Assembly (NCBI GenBank): GCA_963696645.1 | Contig: CAVOKY010000005.1 | Location: 2,170,001 to 2,234,000 of the forward strand | Direction of reading: 5' to 3' | Source of the DNA: JAMXLO01 sp963696645 | GTDB taxonomy: Bacteria; Pseudomonadota; Alphaproteobacteria; Acetobacterales; Acetobacteraceae | DNA length: 64,000 nt | Part shown: positions 1 to 8,826 of the stretch, piece by piece | Layout of the letters: the number at the start of each line of letters is the position of its first letter | How positions within the stretch are numbered: the first letter of the stretch is position 1 | Notes under the pieces: generated by a model | Database searches by the model: none | What the model saw: only the letters and a program-made list of their open reading frames with translations | Told to the model about the DNA's origin: nothing | Translations under genes and position numbers: made by a program

Positions 1-563
1 TGATGCCGTGCATTGATGTGCATGAAATACGCGCGGAACGGCGTCAGGATGTAGTCGCTAATGCCGAAGCCCAGCACATCGCGATAGAACCCCAGCAGGT
101 CGTCGATGTTCTTCACGTGGAACACCGCGTGCCCCATGCCGAGCGGCCCGGTGCGGAATCCCGAGATCGAGCGCCCAGGGCGGAACGGTTCATCCGCCAC
201 CGCCGCACCGTGGAACGCCTCCAGCCGGTTGCCGCCCGGATCGGCGAAGCTGATCAACCCGCGCACGCAGCGCTGGTCCGCCACCGCCGCCGGCTCGCGC
301 CGCACCGGCACGTGCGCCGCCTCCAGCCGTGCCGCCAGCGCATCGAGCGCGGCCGCATCGGCGACCTCGAAGCCGAAGTAGCGCTCGCCGTCGGCCAGCG
401 AGCGATCCACCACCAGCCGCTGGCTGCGGTCGTCCATGCGGAAAGCCCGGCAGGCGTTGCCGCGCTCGACCATCTGCATGCCGAGCCAGTTGGTGGCGAA
501 ATCCGTCCAGTCGGTCAGGTCGGATGCGCCGACGCCGACATAGCCGAGCGACTGCACCTGCAT
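1..563 (-). CDS. Extradiol ring-cleavage dioxygenase (VOC/BphC-like), 3' end cut off
   Basis: The minus strand from ATG at 563 reads without a stop to the window edge, about 187 residues. It begins MQVQSLGYVGVGASDLTDW and consists of one complete vicinal-oxygen-chelate module followed by the start of a second. The second starts GLGMGHAVFHVKNID, whose His is the usual first metal ligand, and continues FYRDVLGFGISDYI. Two tandem modules of this kind are typical of type I extradiol dioxygenases, which cleave catechols such as 2,3-dihydroxybiphenyl using Fe(II). Substrate cannot be told from this part, and the remaining His and Glu ligands lie outside the window. Another two-module VOC enzyme is possible. 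Confidence 0.8.
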   Translation of the reverse strand, partial: MQVQSLGYVGVGASDLTDWTDFATNWLGMQMVERGNACRAFRMDDRSQRLVVDRSLADGERYFGFEVADAAALDALAARLEAAHVPVRREPAAVADQRCVRGLISFADPGGNRLEAFHGAAVADEPFRPGRSISGFRTGPLGMGHAVFHVKNIDDLLGFYRDVLGFGISDYILTPFRAYFMHINARH

Positions 564-677
564 GGCAAACCTCCGTTGAACCTCGATCGCCGATTCTACG
601 CCGGCGGAACGGCAAGGCACAAAAGCCAAAGGCCCGGAGCGTTCCCCCGAGCCTTCAACCCGAACTCTATGCCCGCC

Positions 678-794
678 TCAACTTGTGCGATGGTCGCAGG
701 CGGCGACCGGCTGCGCGGTCAGCCCGGCGGAAACGACAACGGCGCCGGACAACCCGGCCAGCACCGCGAAGGCAAGGACGATGCGCTTGGTCAT
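678..794 (-). CDS. Small exported peptide, 38 residues
   Basis: A 38-codon frame starts at ATG 794 with an excellent ribosome site (AAAGGAGG, six bases before the start). The product is MTKRIVLAFAVLAGLSGAVV followed by VSAGLTAQPVAACDHRTS. That is a signal-peptide shape: Lys-Arg, a hydrophobic core, then an AxA-like site, leaving a very short tail with a single Cys. It may be a small membrane or periplasmic peptide. It lies between the dioxygenase and a methyltransferase, all on the minus strand. No function is recognised; the ribosome site and signal sequence are the evidence that it is real. Confidence 0.5.
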   Translation of the reverse strand: MTKRIVLAFAVLAGLSGAVVVSAGLTAQPVAACDHRTS

Positions 795-871
795 GGGATC
801 CTCCTTTCCTGGAACACAGCCAGTCTATCACGGCGGAACCACGCCGCCAGAGGCAGCCGGGATGTGCCTGA

Positions 872-1711
872 TCACCCTGGCTTCCTCGCCACGATCTGCA
901 CCTCGCACACACGCCCATCTTCGCGGGCACGCATGCCGTTGATCTGCATTTGCAGACCGTCGCCCGCCCGAACCGCGTGCGGACCGAGCGGCGGCAGTCC
1001 GTCTGCCTCCAATTTGCGTCGCGCCGCGGACGCCTCCTCTGCAACGGACGCTATTTCCCGAAAGACAAGAATTTCCAAACCCGCGGCGGCAAGGTCGCGA
1101 CGGGTGTCATCATGAGTTGCGAGGAAGCTGTTCTCCGGCAACGACGCCCAGCCCACCGGGAAGTGTTCGACCGGTCCGTTCGGCCCGGCATTGACGTGCA
1201 TCAGCACAAGCCGCCCGCCCGGCTTCAACACACGGAATGCCTCGCGATACACGGCCGCCTTGTCGGCGATGTTCATCACGGCGTTATGCGAATACGCCCC
1301 ATCGAAACTCGCATCCGGCAGAGGCAGGGCGAGCGCGCTGCCCTCCAGAATCCGCACCCGGTCCGCCATGCCGCATGCGATGTTCAGTTCCCGTGCTGCG
1401 TCGCAGTGCTCCGGCGTCAGATCGACACCCGTGACATTGCAGCCATACGTAGCCGCGATCCACCGCGCAGGTCCGCCGAGGCCGCTGCCGATGTCGAGGA
1501 TCGCCTCGCCCGGGCGCGGCTCCAGCAGCGCCGTCAGCTCCCGGGTCGCCAGCACGCCGCGGCCGTGCAGGTGGTCCACCGGCGCCAGTGTTTCCGGCGT
1601 GATCGCGACATCGGCACCGGCATGCGCACGCACTGCCGCAATGATGCGCGCGGCCATGGCGCTGCCTGAACCGGAGCGGGCGTAATGGTCCTGGACGCGT
1701 TGGCCGGACAT
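872..1711 (-). CDS. Class I SAM-dependent methyltransferase
   Basis: The product is 279 residues from ATG 1711, beginning MSGQRVQDHYARSGSG; the frame is open further upstream but without a better start. The SAM-binding motif I is ILDIGSGLGGPARWIA, followed by acidic motif VTGVDLTPEHC and LKPGGRLVLMHVNAGP. The layout resembles the UbiE/gamma-tocopherol/sarcosine methyltransferase group acting on small molecules. The C-terminal part (about residues 190-279) is helical and family-typical. It stands alone, downstream of an array of hairpins. The substrate cannot be inferred. Confidence 0.85.
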   Translation of the reverse strand: MSGQRVQDHYARSGSGSAMAARIIAAVRAHAGADVAITPETLAPVDHLHGRGVLATRELTALLEPRPGEAILDIGSGLGGPARWIAATYGCNVTGVDLTPEHCDAARELNIACGMADRVRILEGSALALPLPDASFDGAYSHNAVMNIADKAAVYREAFRVLKPGGRLVLMHVNAGPNGPVEHFPVGWASLPENSFLATHDDTRRDLAAAGLEILVFREIASVAEEASAARRKLEADGLPPLGPHAVRAGDGLQMQINGMRAREDGRVCEVQIVARKPG

Positions 1712-2346
1712 GACCCTGATCCTCGATCCTGTTTGCGCGACTCTGGGCATGCTTTGCAAACCTGACAATATCAGGGCTCCGCCCTGAAACCCGCCAGGAG
1801 GCTTTGCCTCCTGGACCTCCAGCAAAGGCAGTCGCCTTTGCAATCCAATCCTTTTCGACCGGTGGGGCGGGCTCAGCCCGTCCTACCGGTCGAAAGAGAA
1901 AGGCTCCAAGGGCGGTGCCTCCTTGGCGGAGTTCAGAGGCGGGGGCGGTTTCACGTCGCAGGCAACCGCCGCCGTCCACGATAGGGCGGTGCAAGTGAAA
2001 CGGGATCATTGGGTAACGCTGGCTTTCAGAATTTCCGAGGACTACGATTTTTGGGCAGTTGAGATCCACTCCGATTACGACCTGAGCCATCCTAAGCCGG
2101 CGAGCGTAGCCGACGCGTAGACCGGCCGAGCCGGCCGTTCCTTTACCAAATGGTTCGCCGCCGCACCTCGCATCGCAACAGCGCAATACCTCAAACTGTC
2201 GGACGGTTGCGGATTCTGATCGTGGAACAGCTGCTTACTAAACAGCCCTGCGCTCTGATCCACGTCGTAGCGGATCCCGTCGGCGCGCCGATCGCGAACG
2301 TCGTGATCGCCGCGGTCTGCGCGCTCGAGCCGCAGTCACGCCCGTT
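1712..2346. other. Intergenic stretch without a credible gene
   Basis: About 630 bases carry only the hairpin array described separately (1771-1927). The rest, 1928-2346, has short open frames on both strands with no ribosome sites, and I see no recognisable motif in it. Confidence 0.5.
1771..1927. repeat. Array of five tandem GC-rich hairpins
   Basis: Five perfect or near-perfect stem-loops follow one another: TCAGGGC-TCC-GCCCTGA (1771-1787), CCAGGAGGC-TTT-GCCTCCTGG (1794-1814), GCAAAGGC-AGTC-GCCTTTGC (1822-1841), a long one with arms CTTTTCGACCGGT / ACCGGTCGAAAG enclosing GGGCGGGCTCAGCCCGTCC (1851-1893), and CCAAGG/CCTTGG (1907-1927). It lies upstream of the methyltransferase. Hairpin arrays of this type recur between genes in Acetobacteraceae; a role in transcript processing or termination is inference. 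Confidence 0.7.
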
Positions 2347-3918
2347 TTAGGAAAAATGCATATTGAACACTTTGCTGCGGAAGATCCTCCGCCACTTGGG
2401 TAACAATCGCTCCTTCCGCAGGCAGTCAATGGCATCAGCAATTTCGGAAGGATAGTTTTTTTCCGCCTCGCAAAAACTTGCCGCGAGCTGTCGCGTGAGC
2501 CTGCACGAGCTGTCGAAGAAATTTCGATCACTCAGAAGGCGAGCTACAATCTTACTATAGGCTGACGGAACTTCTGCAACGAGGCAGGGAACCTTCCGCT
2601 TATGCGCCAAATTGGCCGCGTCGCTCGTCACCAGGCCCACGACTGGCTTTCCTTTCATCACCATCTCGCGGCATGATGCCCCGCCGGGGAGGGGGAAAGT
2701 ATCGAGAAAAATATCAAGTAAATCGCCCCAGACATGTCCGTCGACATATCGCTCTGCGATAATGAAATGGTCGGACATGCCCAGCGAGGCAATTTTGTTC
2801 CGTATCGGCTGGGCATCACCAGTCCCGCCAAAGAGAACAGTTACCTCCGGCCGGTCGGAAATAGCGTCAGCCACGGCCTCAATAAATGGGGGCGTGATCT
2901 TTGAAAGCCTTCCGTAGTTTCCAACAAGACACCGACCGGGCGCGATGCCGAGATTGCGCCTTTCGATGTCCACTAAATCCTTATCCGCCGGCCGCGTGAA
3001 GCGACGCAGATCTTCGCGCGGGATCCAGATCAATTCCCAATGCCGGCGGCCCGAAAGCCCGGCTTTGGCAAAGTTGAAACTCCATACATGAAAGATCGCA
3101 TCGACCTGTTTCAGGGGCCATACGGGCATGCCGAATTGGTAGAAGATTTGAATCGGGGCGGAGCGCGCCGCGAAGATGACCGTCGGTAAAGAAGCGTTCA
3201 TGTCGGTTATCAGCACGTCGGGGCGATCAGCCTCGATCAGCTCTCGCGTCTTGGCAATGCGTTCCGTCATGGAATTCGCGGAAATTGCACGAACCTCCAC
3301 GCCTTGACTCGCCAGCGTCGCGAGCGACGCCGGGTCGTGAAACATCCAAGCGTACAGAATCGGCGGAGAAGATGGAAATGCCGCAGCCAACGCATTAAGC
3401 ACGCCTCGATTTGCGTCTGCGATCGCATTTCCAGGACTCTGAGTGATGAACTCGGCAAGATAGCCAACCCTTTGCGACGCCGGGCGCCTCGGGAGGTCGG
3501 ATTTCGGAATTCGGCGACCAACCGCTGCAGCGAAAGGAACGACAGCCGTCTTCCCAAGCCGCACTTGTTGGTCGAGCGACGTATTCCAGCACCAATAGAA
3601 AAAGTAGAGCAAATCGTAGGCGAGGCAGAGCGCATCGAGTGACGCTTGCGGATCGGAAAAGACGCGGTGGCTTCCGCGTTCAATGGCAGGGATCAATGCG
3701 CGGCCGCTCGCATGCCACGTTTGGGCATAGACGGCCAGCACATGCGAAAGGACGGCGGCAATCTGCTCGGTCGACAAGCGCTCGAGTTTGTCCTCGGTCA
3801 GGATGTCCTCAATCTCTTGTGCGATGTCTGCAGGAGGAATTGTTGCGATCGGTCGCTCGGGGGAGCCGATCAGCTGCAACTGCATGATACGTGCGGCTAG
3901 GTCGGACGAAACAGACAT
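2347..3918 (-). CDS. Glycosyltransferase, OGT/GT41-like C-terminal fold
   Basis: The product is 523 residues from ATG 3918 (MSVSSDLAARIMQLQLIG); a TTG at 3951 is an alternative start. The N-terminal 200 residues are helical and unassigned. The C-terminal half looks like a GT-B glycosyltransferase related to the bacterial O-GlcNAc-transferase-like family: VGNYGRLSKITPPFIEA (as in the SLxK region), then LDIFLDTFPLPGGASCRE and MVMKGKPVVGLVTSD, matching the DTFP..GG....EAL..G.PVV pattern that binds the nucleotide. It is the last gene of a minus-strand sugar operon and likely transfers a sugar to a surface glycan or protein. Donor and acceptor are unknown. Confidence 0.65.
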   Translation of the reverse strand: MSVSSDLAARIMQLQLIGSPERPIATIPPADIAQEIEDILTEDKLERLSTEQIAAVLSHVLAVYAQTWHASGRALIPAIERGSHRVFSDPQASLDALCLAYDLLYFFYWCWNTSLDQQVRLGKTAVVPFAAAVGRRIPKSDLPRRPASQRVGYLAEFITQSPGNAIADANRGVLNALAAAFPSSPPILYAWMFHDPASLATLASQGVEVRAISANSMTERIAKTRELIEADRPDVLITDMNASLPTVIFAARSAPIQIFYQFGMPVWPLKQVDAIFHVWSFNFAKAGLSGRRHWELIWIPREDLRRFTRPADKDLVDIERRNLGIAPGRCLVGNYGRLSKITPPFIEAVADAISDRPEVTVLFGGTGDAQPIRNKIASLGMSDHFIIAERYVDGHVWGDLLDIFLDTFPLPGGASCREMVMKGKPVVGLVTSDAANLAHKRKVPCLVAEVPSAYSKIVARLLSDRNFFDSSCRLTRQLAASFCEAEKNYPSEIADAIDCLRKERLLPKWRRIFRSKVFNMHFS

Positions 3919-4315
3919 TTGCACAGCCAAGGTTCCAACTCTAAAGGGCAACTTCAGCGCGAGGATCGCGTCGTATCGATAAGTAACTACCTAGAGCGCG
4001 CGCGCATGCGCCGAATTTCGACGCGCCATTCCTTTCGGATTGAGGGATGCACGATATTCTACGGCGACATCTCGCTGAAGTCTCAGAGGAACGAGAATAT
4101 TCATCGAATGAGTGCTGCCAGCGATTCCTGCAAATCGATTGAACAATGCTGTCGCGGTCGCCATTCGGTTAAACTCCTCTTGCTATTGTCTCTCAGGATT
4201 CCCTGGACGAAGTGTCGGCGGCCAATTGCAGTCGCACCAGTACAGGGTCGACTCTACGCTAAAATCCATTCGGAGCCCAATTCCTAAAATCTGTACGTCA
4301 CGTTGAGCGCCGGTT
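3919..4315. other. Intergenic gap within the sugar cluster
   Basis: About 400 bases separate the WbqC-like gene from the glycosyltransferase gene. There is no convincing ORF, ribosome site or inverted repeat. Its base composition is poorer in GC than the neighbouring housekeeping DNA, as in the rest of the cluster. A promoter for the glycosyltransferase could lie here, but none is obvious. Confidence 0.4.
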
Positions 4316-5038
4316 TCAGGCCGCCACGACCGTCGAAACTGCCTTCAGCGCCCCCCTCGCGACCTCCGGGCTGTTCCACATCAGCACATCGAGTATCGAT
4401 AGGTTCGGGATGAACGCGAACGGTCCGGTTTCATAAACGAAGCCCTCCGTCCTGAGAAATTCGAGCCTCACGCCTCGCTTCTCGAAGTCCTCGACCCGAA
4501 AGAGCGCCCGCCCGCCAATGGGGTTCACATAAGTCTCGGCACCGACCAAGCTCGCGATCGTCGGCGCCCACTCACCTGGCCCCATTTGCTCAGGCAATGG
4601 CAGCTTCATCGTCGAGCAGATCGTCCGGCTAAATGGCACTCCAAGATAGGCGCAGACGGCATCGAGTCCCGCAATATTGAGCCCGACTAGCGAGTCGCCG
4701 ATCCCCTGCGTGGCGAAGGTCGCCTCCACGATCTCCTCCACTTGCCGAGCGTAGGGCGCCCTGTGGCGATAGTGGCTTAGTTTGCCGAGTGTCGATTTGG
4801 CCGCGGCGGCCAAGTCTAAGACGCAGGCCTCCCGGATCCGAATCGAGATGCTTGAGTTTTTGAGTGGAACGGTCACCCAGTTCGCGCCCGATGACGGATG
4901 CAGAACTCGATTGCGGTTGATCCAGGTCTTCGGCGTGTATTGCGTAACGTCGAACACGATCCAGGAATCCACATTGGCGATCAGCGCAAAATGCCCGAGA
5001 TATGGAAAAAAATATGGCTGCATGATCCCCAGTCGCAT
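4316..5038 (-). CDS. WbqC-like family protein
   Basis: The product is 240 residues. I chose ATG 5038 because it gives MRLGIMQPYFFPYLGHFALI, the hallmark N-terminus of the WbqC-like family; the frame runs 63 bases further upstream into the DegT gene. Other family features are WINRNRVLHPSSGANWVTVPL, YVNPIGGRALF and the C-terminal LSILDVLMWNSPE. WbqC proteins occur in O-antigen and capsule clusters, usually beside DegT aminotransferases, and are thought to take part in making or attaching unusual aminosugars; their chemistry is not firmly known. It starts 5 bases after the DegT stop, so the two are co-translated. Confidence 0.9.
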   Translation of the reverse strand: MRLGIMQPYFFPYLGHFALIANVDSWIVFDVTQYTPKTWINRNRVLHPSSGANWVTVPLKNSSISIRIREACVLDLAAAAKSTLGKLSHYRHRAPYARQVEEIVEATFATQGIGDSLVGLNIAGLDAVCAYLGVPFSRTICSTMKLPLPEQMGPGEWAPTIASLVGAETYVNPIGGRALFRVEDFEKRGVRLEFLRTEGFVYETGPFAFIPNLSILDVLMWNSPEVARGALKAVSTVVAA

Positions 5039-5043
5039 TTGGA

Positions 5044-6240
5044 TCAGAGGACTGTCCTGATGTCGTAGGCCAGATCCTTCATCGCGCGCAGCAGATCGCA
5101 CAGCACTCCGACAGCGTCATTCGCGACCAGCGCGCCGATTGGAAACTGGATGATACGCTCGCAAAGCCTATCGGTGTTCGGCAGCGGCGCGAAGTCCGAA
5201 ATTCGTTCGATCCAGGGGAAGCAGCGATGCGCGCCGGGATAGAAGTACCGACGTGCGACGACGTTCTCGGCTCTCAGAGCTTGGAGAAGCAGGTCGCGGG
5301 AAAGACCGAATTCGGCTTCGTCCACCTCGACGATGACATATTGAAAGTTTGATCGGCTGACGTTGACCGGCTGGTAAAGGCGCAGCCCTTCAACATCCGC
5401 GAGACCATGACGATAGAGTCCGAACAACTCTTCATTTCGTGCGAGGATGCCCGGGAAGTTGTCCAGGCTCATCAGGCCGATCGCGGCCTGCGCTTCGGAC
5501 ATGCGACCGTTACTCGTCTTGGCCACGGGAACCGGCGGACCGGCGCCGTAGCTGCTGCGGATGTTCCGCAGACGCTTGGCGAGTTCGTCGTCGTCGGTCG
5601 TCAGGCATCCGCCCTCAGCCGAGCTGAAAGCCTTGGTTGCGTGAAAGTAGAAAACCTCGACCGCGCCGAACCGCCCGATCGGAACGTCGTTTACGCAGCA
5701 GCCGAAGGCGTGCGCAGAATCGTAGAATAGTTGCAGATTGCGTTCGTCCGCCAACGCCTGCAGCGCCTGCTGGTCGCAACTGCCGCCCCAGAGGTTGACG
5801 GCCAGGATCGCGGAAACATCCTCGTCTAAATGAGGCTCGATAAGCGCCGCCGTGACATGGTGGGTCGCCGGATCCACATCGCAGAAGACAGGCCGCAGGT
5901 TCGCCCACTCAAGAGCCTGCGCGGTCGCGATAAAGCTGAACGACGGCGTAACGACCCTGCCCGTGAGCCCGAGCGCTTCGGCGGCCATGATGAGGCCAAT
6001 CGTCGCATTGGTGACACAGATCGCATGCCTGACGCCGAAGACTGCCTGCAGGCGGCGCTCGAACTCCTGGACCAGCGGACCCTGGTTCGTGTACCACTGG
6101 CGCGCGAAAATGTCCCGGAAGTGCGCCTCATAGTCGTCCCAGCCGGGAAAATATAGCTGCCCGACCGGCAGCGGCCTTTCGAACGCAGGAGAGCCGCCGA
6201 ATATTGCCAGGTCTTGCCGTCGGGAGCGAACCGAGCTCAC
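5044..6240 (-). CDS. DegT/DnrJ/EryC1/StrS aminotransferase
   Basis: A 398-residue PLP enzyme starting at GTG 6240, whose GTGA overlaps the stop of the upstream DegT gene; the shared four bases imply coupled translation. Features in order are GGSPAF near the N-terminus, WYTNQGPLVQEFERRL, VTNATIGLIMAAEAL (cofactor phosphate region), PSFSFIATAQALEW, DSAHAFG (Asp for the pyridine nitrogen) and FHATKAFSSAEGG with the Schiff-base Lys. The length is normal for the family. These enzymes aminate keto-sugars during nucleotide-aminosugar synthesis. Together with its neighbour and WbqC it suggests a dideoxy-aminosugar for a surface glycan. Confidence 0.92.
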   Translation of the reverse strand: MSSVRSRRQDLAIFGGSPAFERPLPVGQLYFPGWDDYEAHFRDIFARQWYTNQGPLVQEFERRLQAVFGVRHAICVTNATIGLIMAAEALGLTGRVVTPSFSFIATAQALEWANLRPVFCDVDPATHHVTAALIEPHLDEDVSAILAVNLWGGSCDQQALQALADERNLQLFYDSAHAFGCCVNDVPIGRFGAVEVFYFHATKAFSSAEGGCLTTDDDELAKRLRNIRSSYGAGPPVPVAKTSNGRMSEAQAAIGLMSLDNFPGILARNEELFGLYRHGLADVEGLRLYQPVNVSRSNFQYVIVEVDEAEFGLSRDLLLQALRAENVVARRYFYPGAHRCFPWIERISDFAPLPNTDRLCERIIQFPIGALVANDAVGVLCDLLRAMKDLAYDIRTVL

Positions 6241-7438
6241 GACGCGCGTCTGCTTCGGATCGCGCCCGCGTTCTTTTCGAGAAACGCGAGAAGCCCGCAA
6301 AATGAGTCAATATCGGCGTCGGAGACAAAGTGCCCGCAAGGAAGCAGCATAAACAGTTCGGCGAGGTGATCTGTCTCGGGTAGGACGGCCGGAACGTGGG
6401 GATAGTCCATCTTTTTCCTGTGCAGCGGGGGGACATAATAGGGTCGCGCGAGCGCGCCCTCGGCGTGCAGGAGGTCGAGAGTCTCGGCGCGGGTCAACGG
6501 CCAATCCCCGGTCAGCTCGATAACGACGTGTTGTAGCTTGTCTTCTGGCTCTCGTCGAATTCGAGTAGGCGTATTCCGGGACGCGAACGTAGCGAGTCGC
6601 GATATCGGTAGTACCGACCACGATTCCGGACAACCTGATTTTCGAGATCGTCAAGGCAGGCCAACGCCATGCAGGCATGTGTCTCGTTGAGTTTGGCGTT
6701 GAGCCCGAGTTCGGCGACGTTGTCCTGACCGACGAAGCCAAAACCGCGCATGACACGTAGCCGGTGTGCGAGCACGTCGTCGCTCAACGTGACGTATCCG
6801 CCTTCAAAACCGTTGATGAGCTTACTCGCGTGCAGGGAAAAGCACTCTGCGTCGCCGAACGAGCCGATCTTGCCGCTTGGAACCGTTTCGTAAACCAACT
6901 CGACGGAATCGAACACGATCGGCACACCGGAGTTGCGACCGAGAATTGCAATTCCCTCGACGTCACAGCAGTTGACGATCGGATGAGCGGCCAATATGAG
7001 CGCGGTTTCATCGTTGAGGCAGAGCGCGACCGTCTCGGCGGTGGCCGCGAGCGTCCCCGGATCGACTTCGCAAAATCGCGGTTTGAGGCGGGTCCAGGCG
7101 GCGATGTCGGCGAGCCGCCGATAGGTTAGCGATGGCATCACGATTTCAGTACGATCTGGAATAGCGAGCGCTTTGATCGTCAGTGCGATCGCCCAGAACC
7201 CGTTAGCGAAGGCCACGCAATGCGCGGCTTGGTGGAATTCGGCGAGCCGAGTCTCGAGAAGCCGGACCATTGGGCCGTTGTTCGTATAGTGCCTTTCTTT
7301 GTAGAACTTTCGCGAATATTCGAGGAACACCTCAACGTCAGGCCGCACCAGATTTGATATCGATATGATCGTCTCGAACAATCGGGGGCCGCCGAAAACG
7401 GCGAGATCGTCAACGGTTTGTTTTGGCATAGGGTGCAT
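6237..7438 (-). pseudogene. Second DegT/DnrJ aminotransferase, split by one frameshift
   Basis: From ATG 7438 (or 7429) the frame encodes 308 residues of a DegT-family protein, then runs into a stop just after KTSYNTSLSS. The missing C-terminus continues in another frame from about 6530 to 6237 (ELTGDWPLTRAETLDLLHAE, then GALARPYYVPPLHRKKMDYP). Adding one base near 6530 restores about 400 residues, the family length. The Schiff-base Lys is present in LHASKLINGFEGG and the Asp in FDSVELVYET. The gene is otherwise well preserved and its stop overlaps the next start, so a sequencing error is as likely as a recent inactivation. Confidence 0.8.
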
Positions 7439-7460
7439 CAGGGTACGAGCCAGGGGATGC

Positions 7461-8150
7461 TCACCGGGTCAGGACCGCGTCGAAACGATAGTGCGCTGCG
7501 TAAAAATCACTTGGCATGATCGTGATTTCGAGTTTCCATCCCGTCATCGACCCCAAAACACGCAGCTCGGATTCCGACCTCCAGATCCCGATCGGCGCGG
7601 AATGGTCCCGCAGTTCCTTACCAGAGTCTTTCCCCGTCGGATAGAAACGATCCGCGCGCGCGGCGTCCGGCAGGTTGCCGACAAAGATCCGCTCTACATT
7701 GACGAATCGCCGCGCAAGCCCAGTCAAGACCCTGACAGAGTCCGCTTCCGAAAAATAGCTAAAGGCTCCATAACAGAGTACCTTGGTAAACCGCGTCGGA
7801 TCCGGTTCGTTCTCTATGTAGTGCGCGGCGTCGTCAACAAGGAACGTCGTCCTGTCCGGAACCGCGAACCTGCTATTGGCGACTCCAATGAGATATTCCG
7901 ACCAATCGACGCCATTGATCATAGCGCAGTCGTCGATCAGATAGCTTCCCAACGCACCATTGCCGCAAGCGAGGTCGAGCATAATATCGTCAGCGCGCAA
8001 CTGCAATTTGGAGCGGATTGCTTGCACGATCATTGCGATCTGCTCTTCTGACACCGGCTTTCCGTTGACGGTCCTACGAACCTGCCTCCACAAGTCGTCA
8101 CGATCGAGAGTCCTGTGGTGTTCCCAGTTGTCCGCTTTCGGAGAGCTCAT
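7461..8150 (-). CDS. Class I SAM-dependent methyltransferase of the sugar operon
   Basis: A 229-residue protein from ATG 8150, preceded by AGGTGAAACAA; a GTG three codons upstream overlaps that ribosome site and is less likely. SAM motif I is MLDLACGNGALGSYLI, followed by INGVDWSEYLIGVA and the motif-II region FTKVLCYGAFSYF. The C-terminal half (IGIWRSESELRVLGSMTGWK) is typical of small-molecule or sugar methyltransferases. It ends 23 bases before the DegT gene and is probably the first well-supported gene of the operon. The substrate is unknown; a nucleotide sugar or glycan is a guess from context. Confidence 0.8.
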   Translation of the reverse strand: MSSPKADNWEHHRTLDRDDLWRQVRRTVNGKPVSEEQIAMIVQAIRSKLQLRADDIMLDLACGNGALGSYLIDDCAMINGVDWSEYLIGVANSRFAVPDRTTFLVDDAAHYIENEPDPTRFTKVLCYGAFSYFSEADSVRVLTGLARRFVNVERIFVGNLPDAARADRFYPTGKDSGKELRDHSAPIGIWRSESELRVLGSMTGWKLEITIMPSDFYAAHYRFDAVLTR

Positions 8151-8159
8151 TTGTTTCAC

Positions 8160-8348
8160 CTAATCATTGGCGAGAAAGCGCCCGCACTGGGGCGGCGGCG
8201 AATAGGACGTCAGCGGGGTTGCCGGAATCTGGCTAACGCGCATTAGATTCAGTAACATTTTCGTGGAGGCCGCAGGCGTCGGAAAGTCCAGTTTTGAGGC
8301 AATTCTGCCTCCACACATGACTTGGAGCAAGACATGCCCGAGTTGCAT
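8160..8348 (-). CDS. Possible small protein, 62 residues, with strong ribosome site
   Basis: ATG 8348 is preceded by GGAGGTGAT, a near-perfect match to the 16S anti-Shine-Dalgarno sequence, though only four bases separate GGAGG from the ATG. The product begins MQLGHVLLQVMCGGRIASKL and ends PPPQCGRFLAND, with two Cys. It stops 9 bases before the methyltransferase start, so it could be the leader gene of the sugar operon. The opposite strand also has an open frame (8263-8460) rich in Cys and Pro, so the codon evidence is ambiguous. No family is recognised. Confidence 0.35.
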   Translation of the reverse strand: MQLGHVLLQVMCGGRIASKLDFPTPAASTKMLLNLMRVSQIPATPLTSYSPPPQCGRFLAND

Positions 8349-8826
8349 ATCACCTCCGTCAACCCCCCAACCCTGCACCACCTGCACACCTAATCCGTCT
8401 TCGCGGATTCGCCTACCGAAAAAGCCATTTTGCGATCGCTGCGATCCGCTACGCACTTGATATTGCGTGCAGATGTTTTACCGTGTCACCCGAAATCGGC
8501 TGAGTGAAGACCAACCCGTTCCCAAGGTTGGATACCCGCAACTACGATCGCCGTCTGAGAGCCTTCAATCGCGTTGCGTCGCAGGAAACTGCTAAAATCG
8601 CGCGACGTCGAAAAACCTCGAACCCGCGAAGGCGGGCTACGACGATGTGCCATGAAACGGCACACCCCACCCATTTCCCGTCTCCCATGCGGGAGTTTAG
8701 AGGACAACGCTCGGGCAGTGCGCGGTCCGGGGCGAAGCCCCTGAATTCCCCGCCCCTGTATTCATGGTTTGTTCACGTCTATGCCGTATACTCCCGCCGA
8801 GACACCGCGTGCAGGGAACCCGCCGC
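8349..8826. other. Intergenic region between the sugar operon and a plus-strand gene
   Basis: About 480 bases between divergent genes. It must hold the promoters of both. Near 8728-8742 there is a piece (CCGGGGCGAAGCCCCTGA) of the hairpin-type repeat seen at 1771. No gene is supported. Confidence 0.45.

Noticed and set aside
3..1115. A 370-codon plus-strand frame
   Set aside because: It is the antisense shadow of the dioxygenase and methyltransferase; Arg/His/Pro-rich with no family features.
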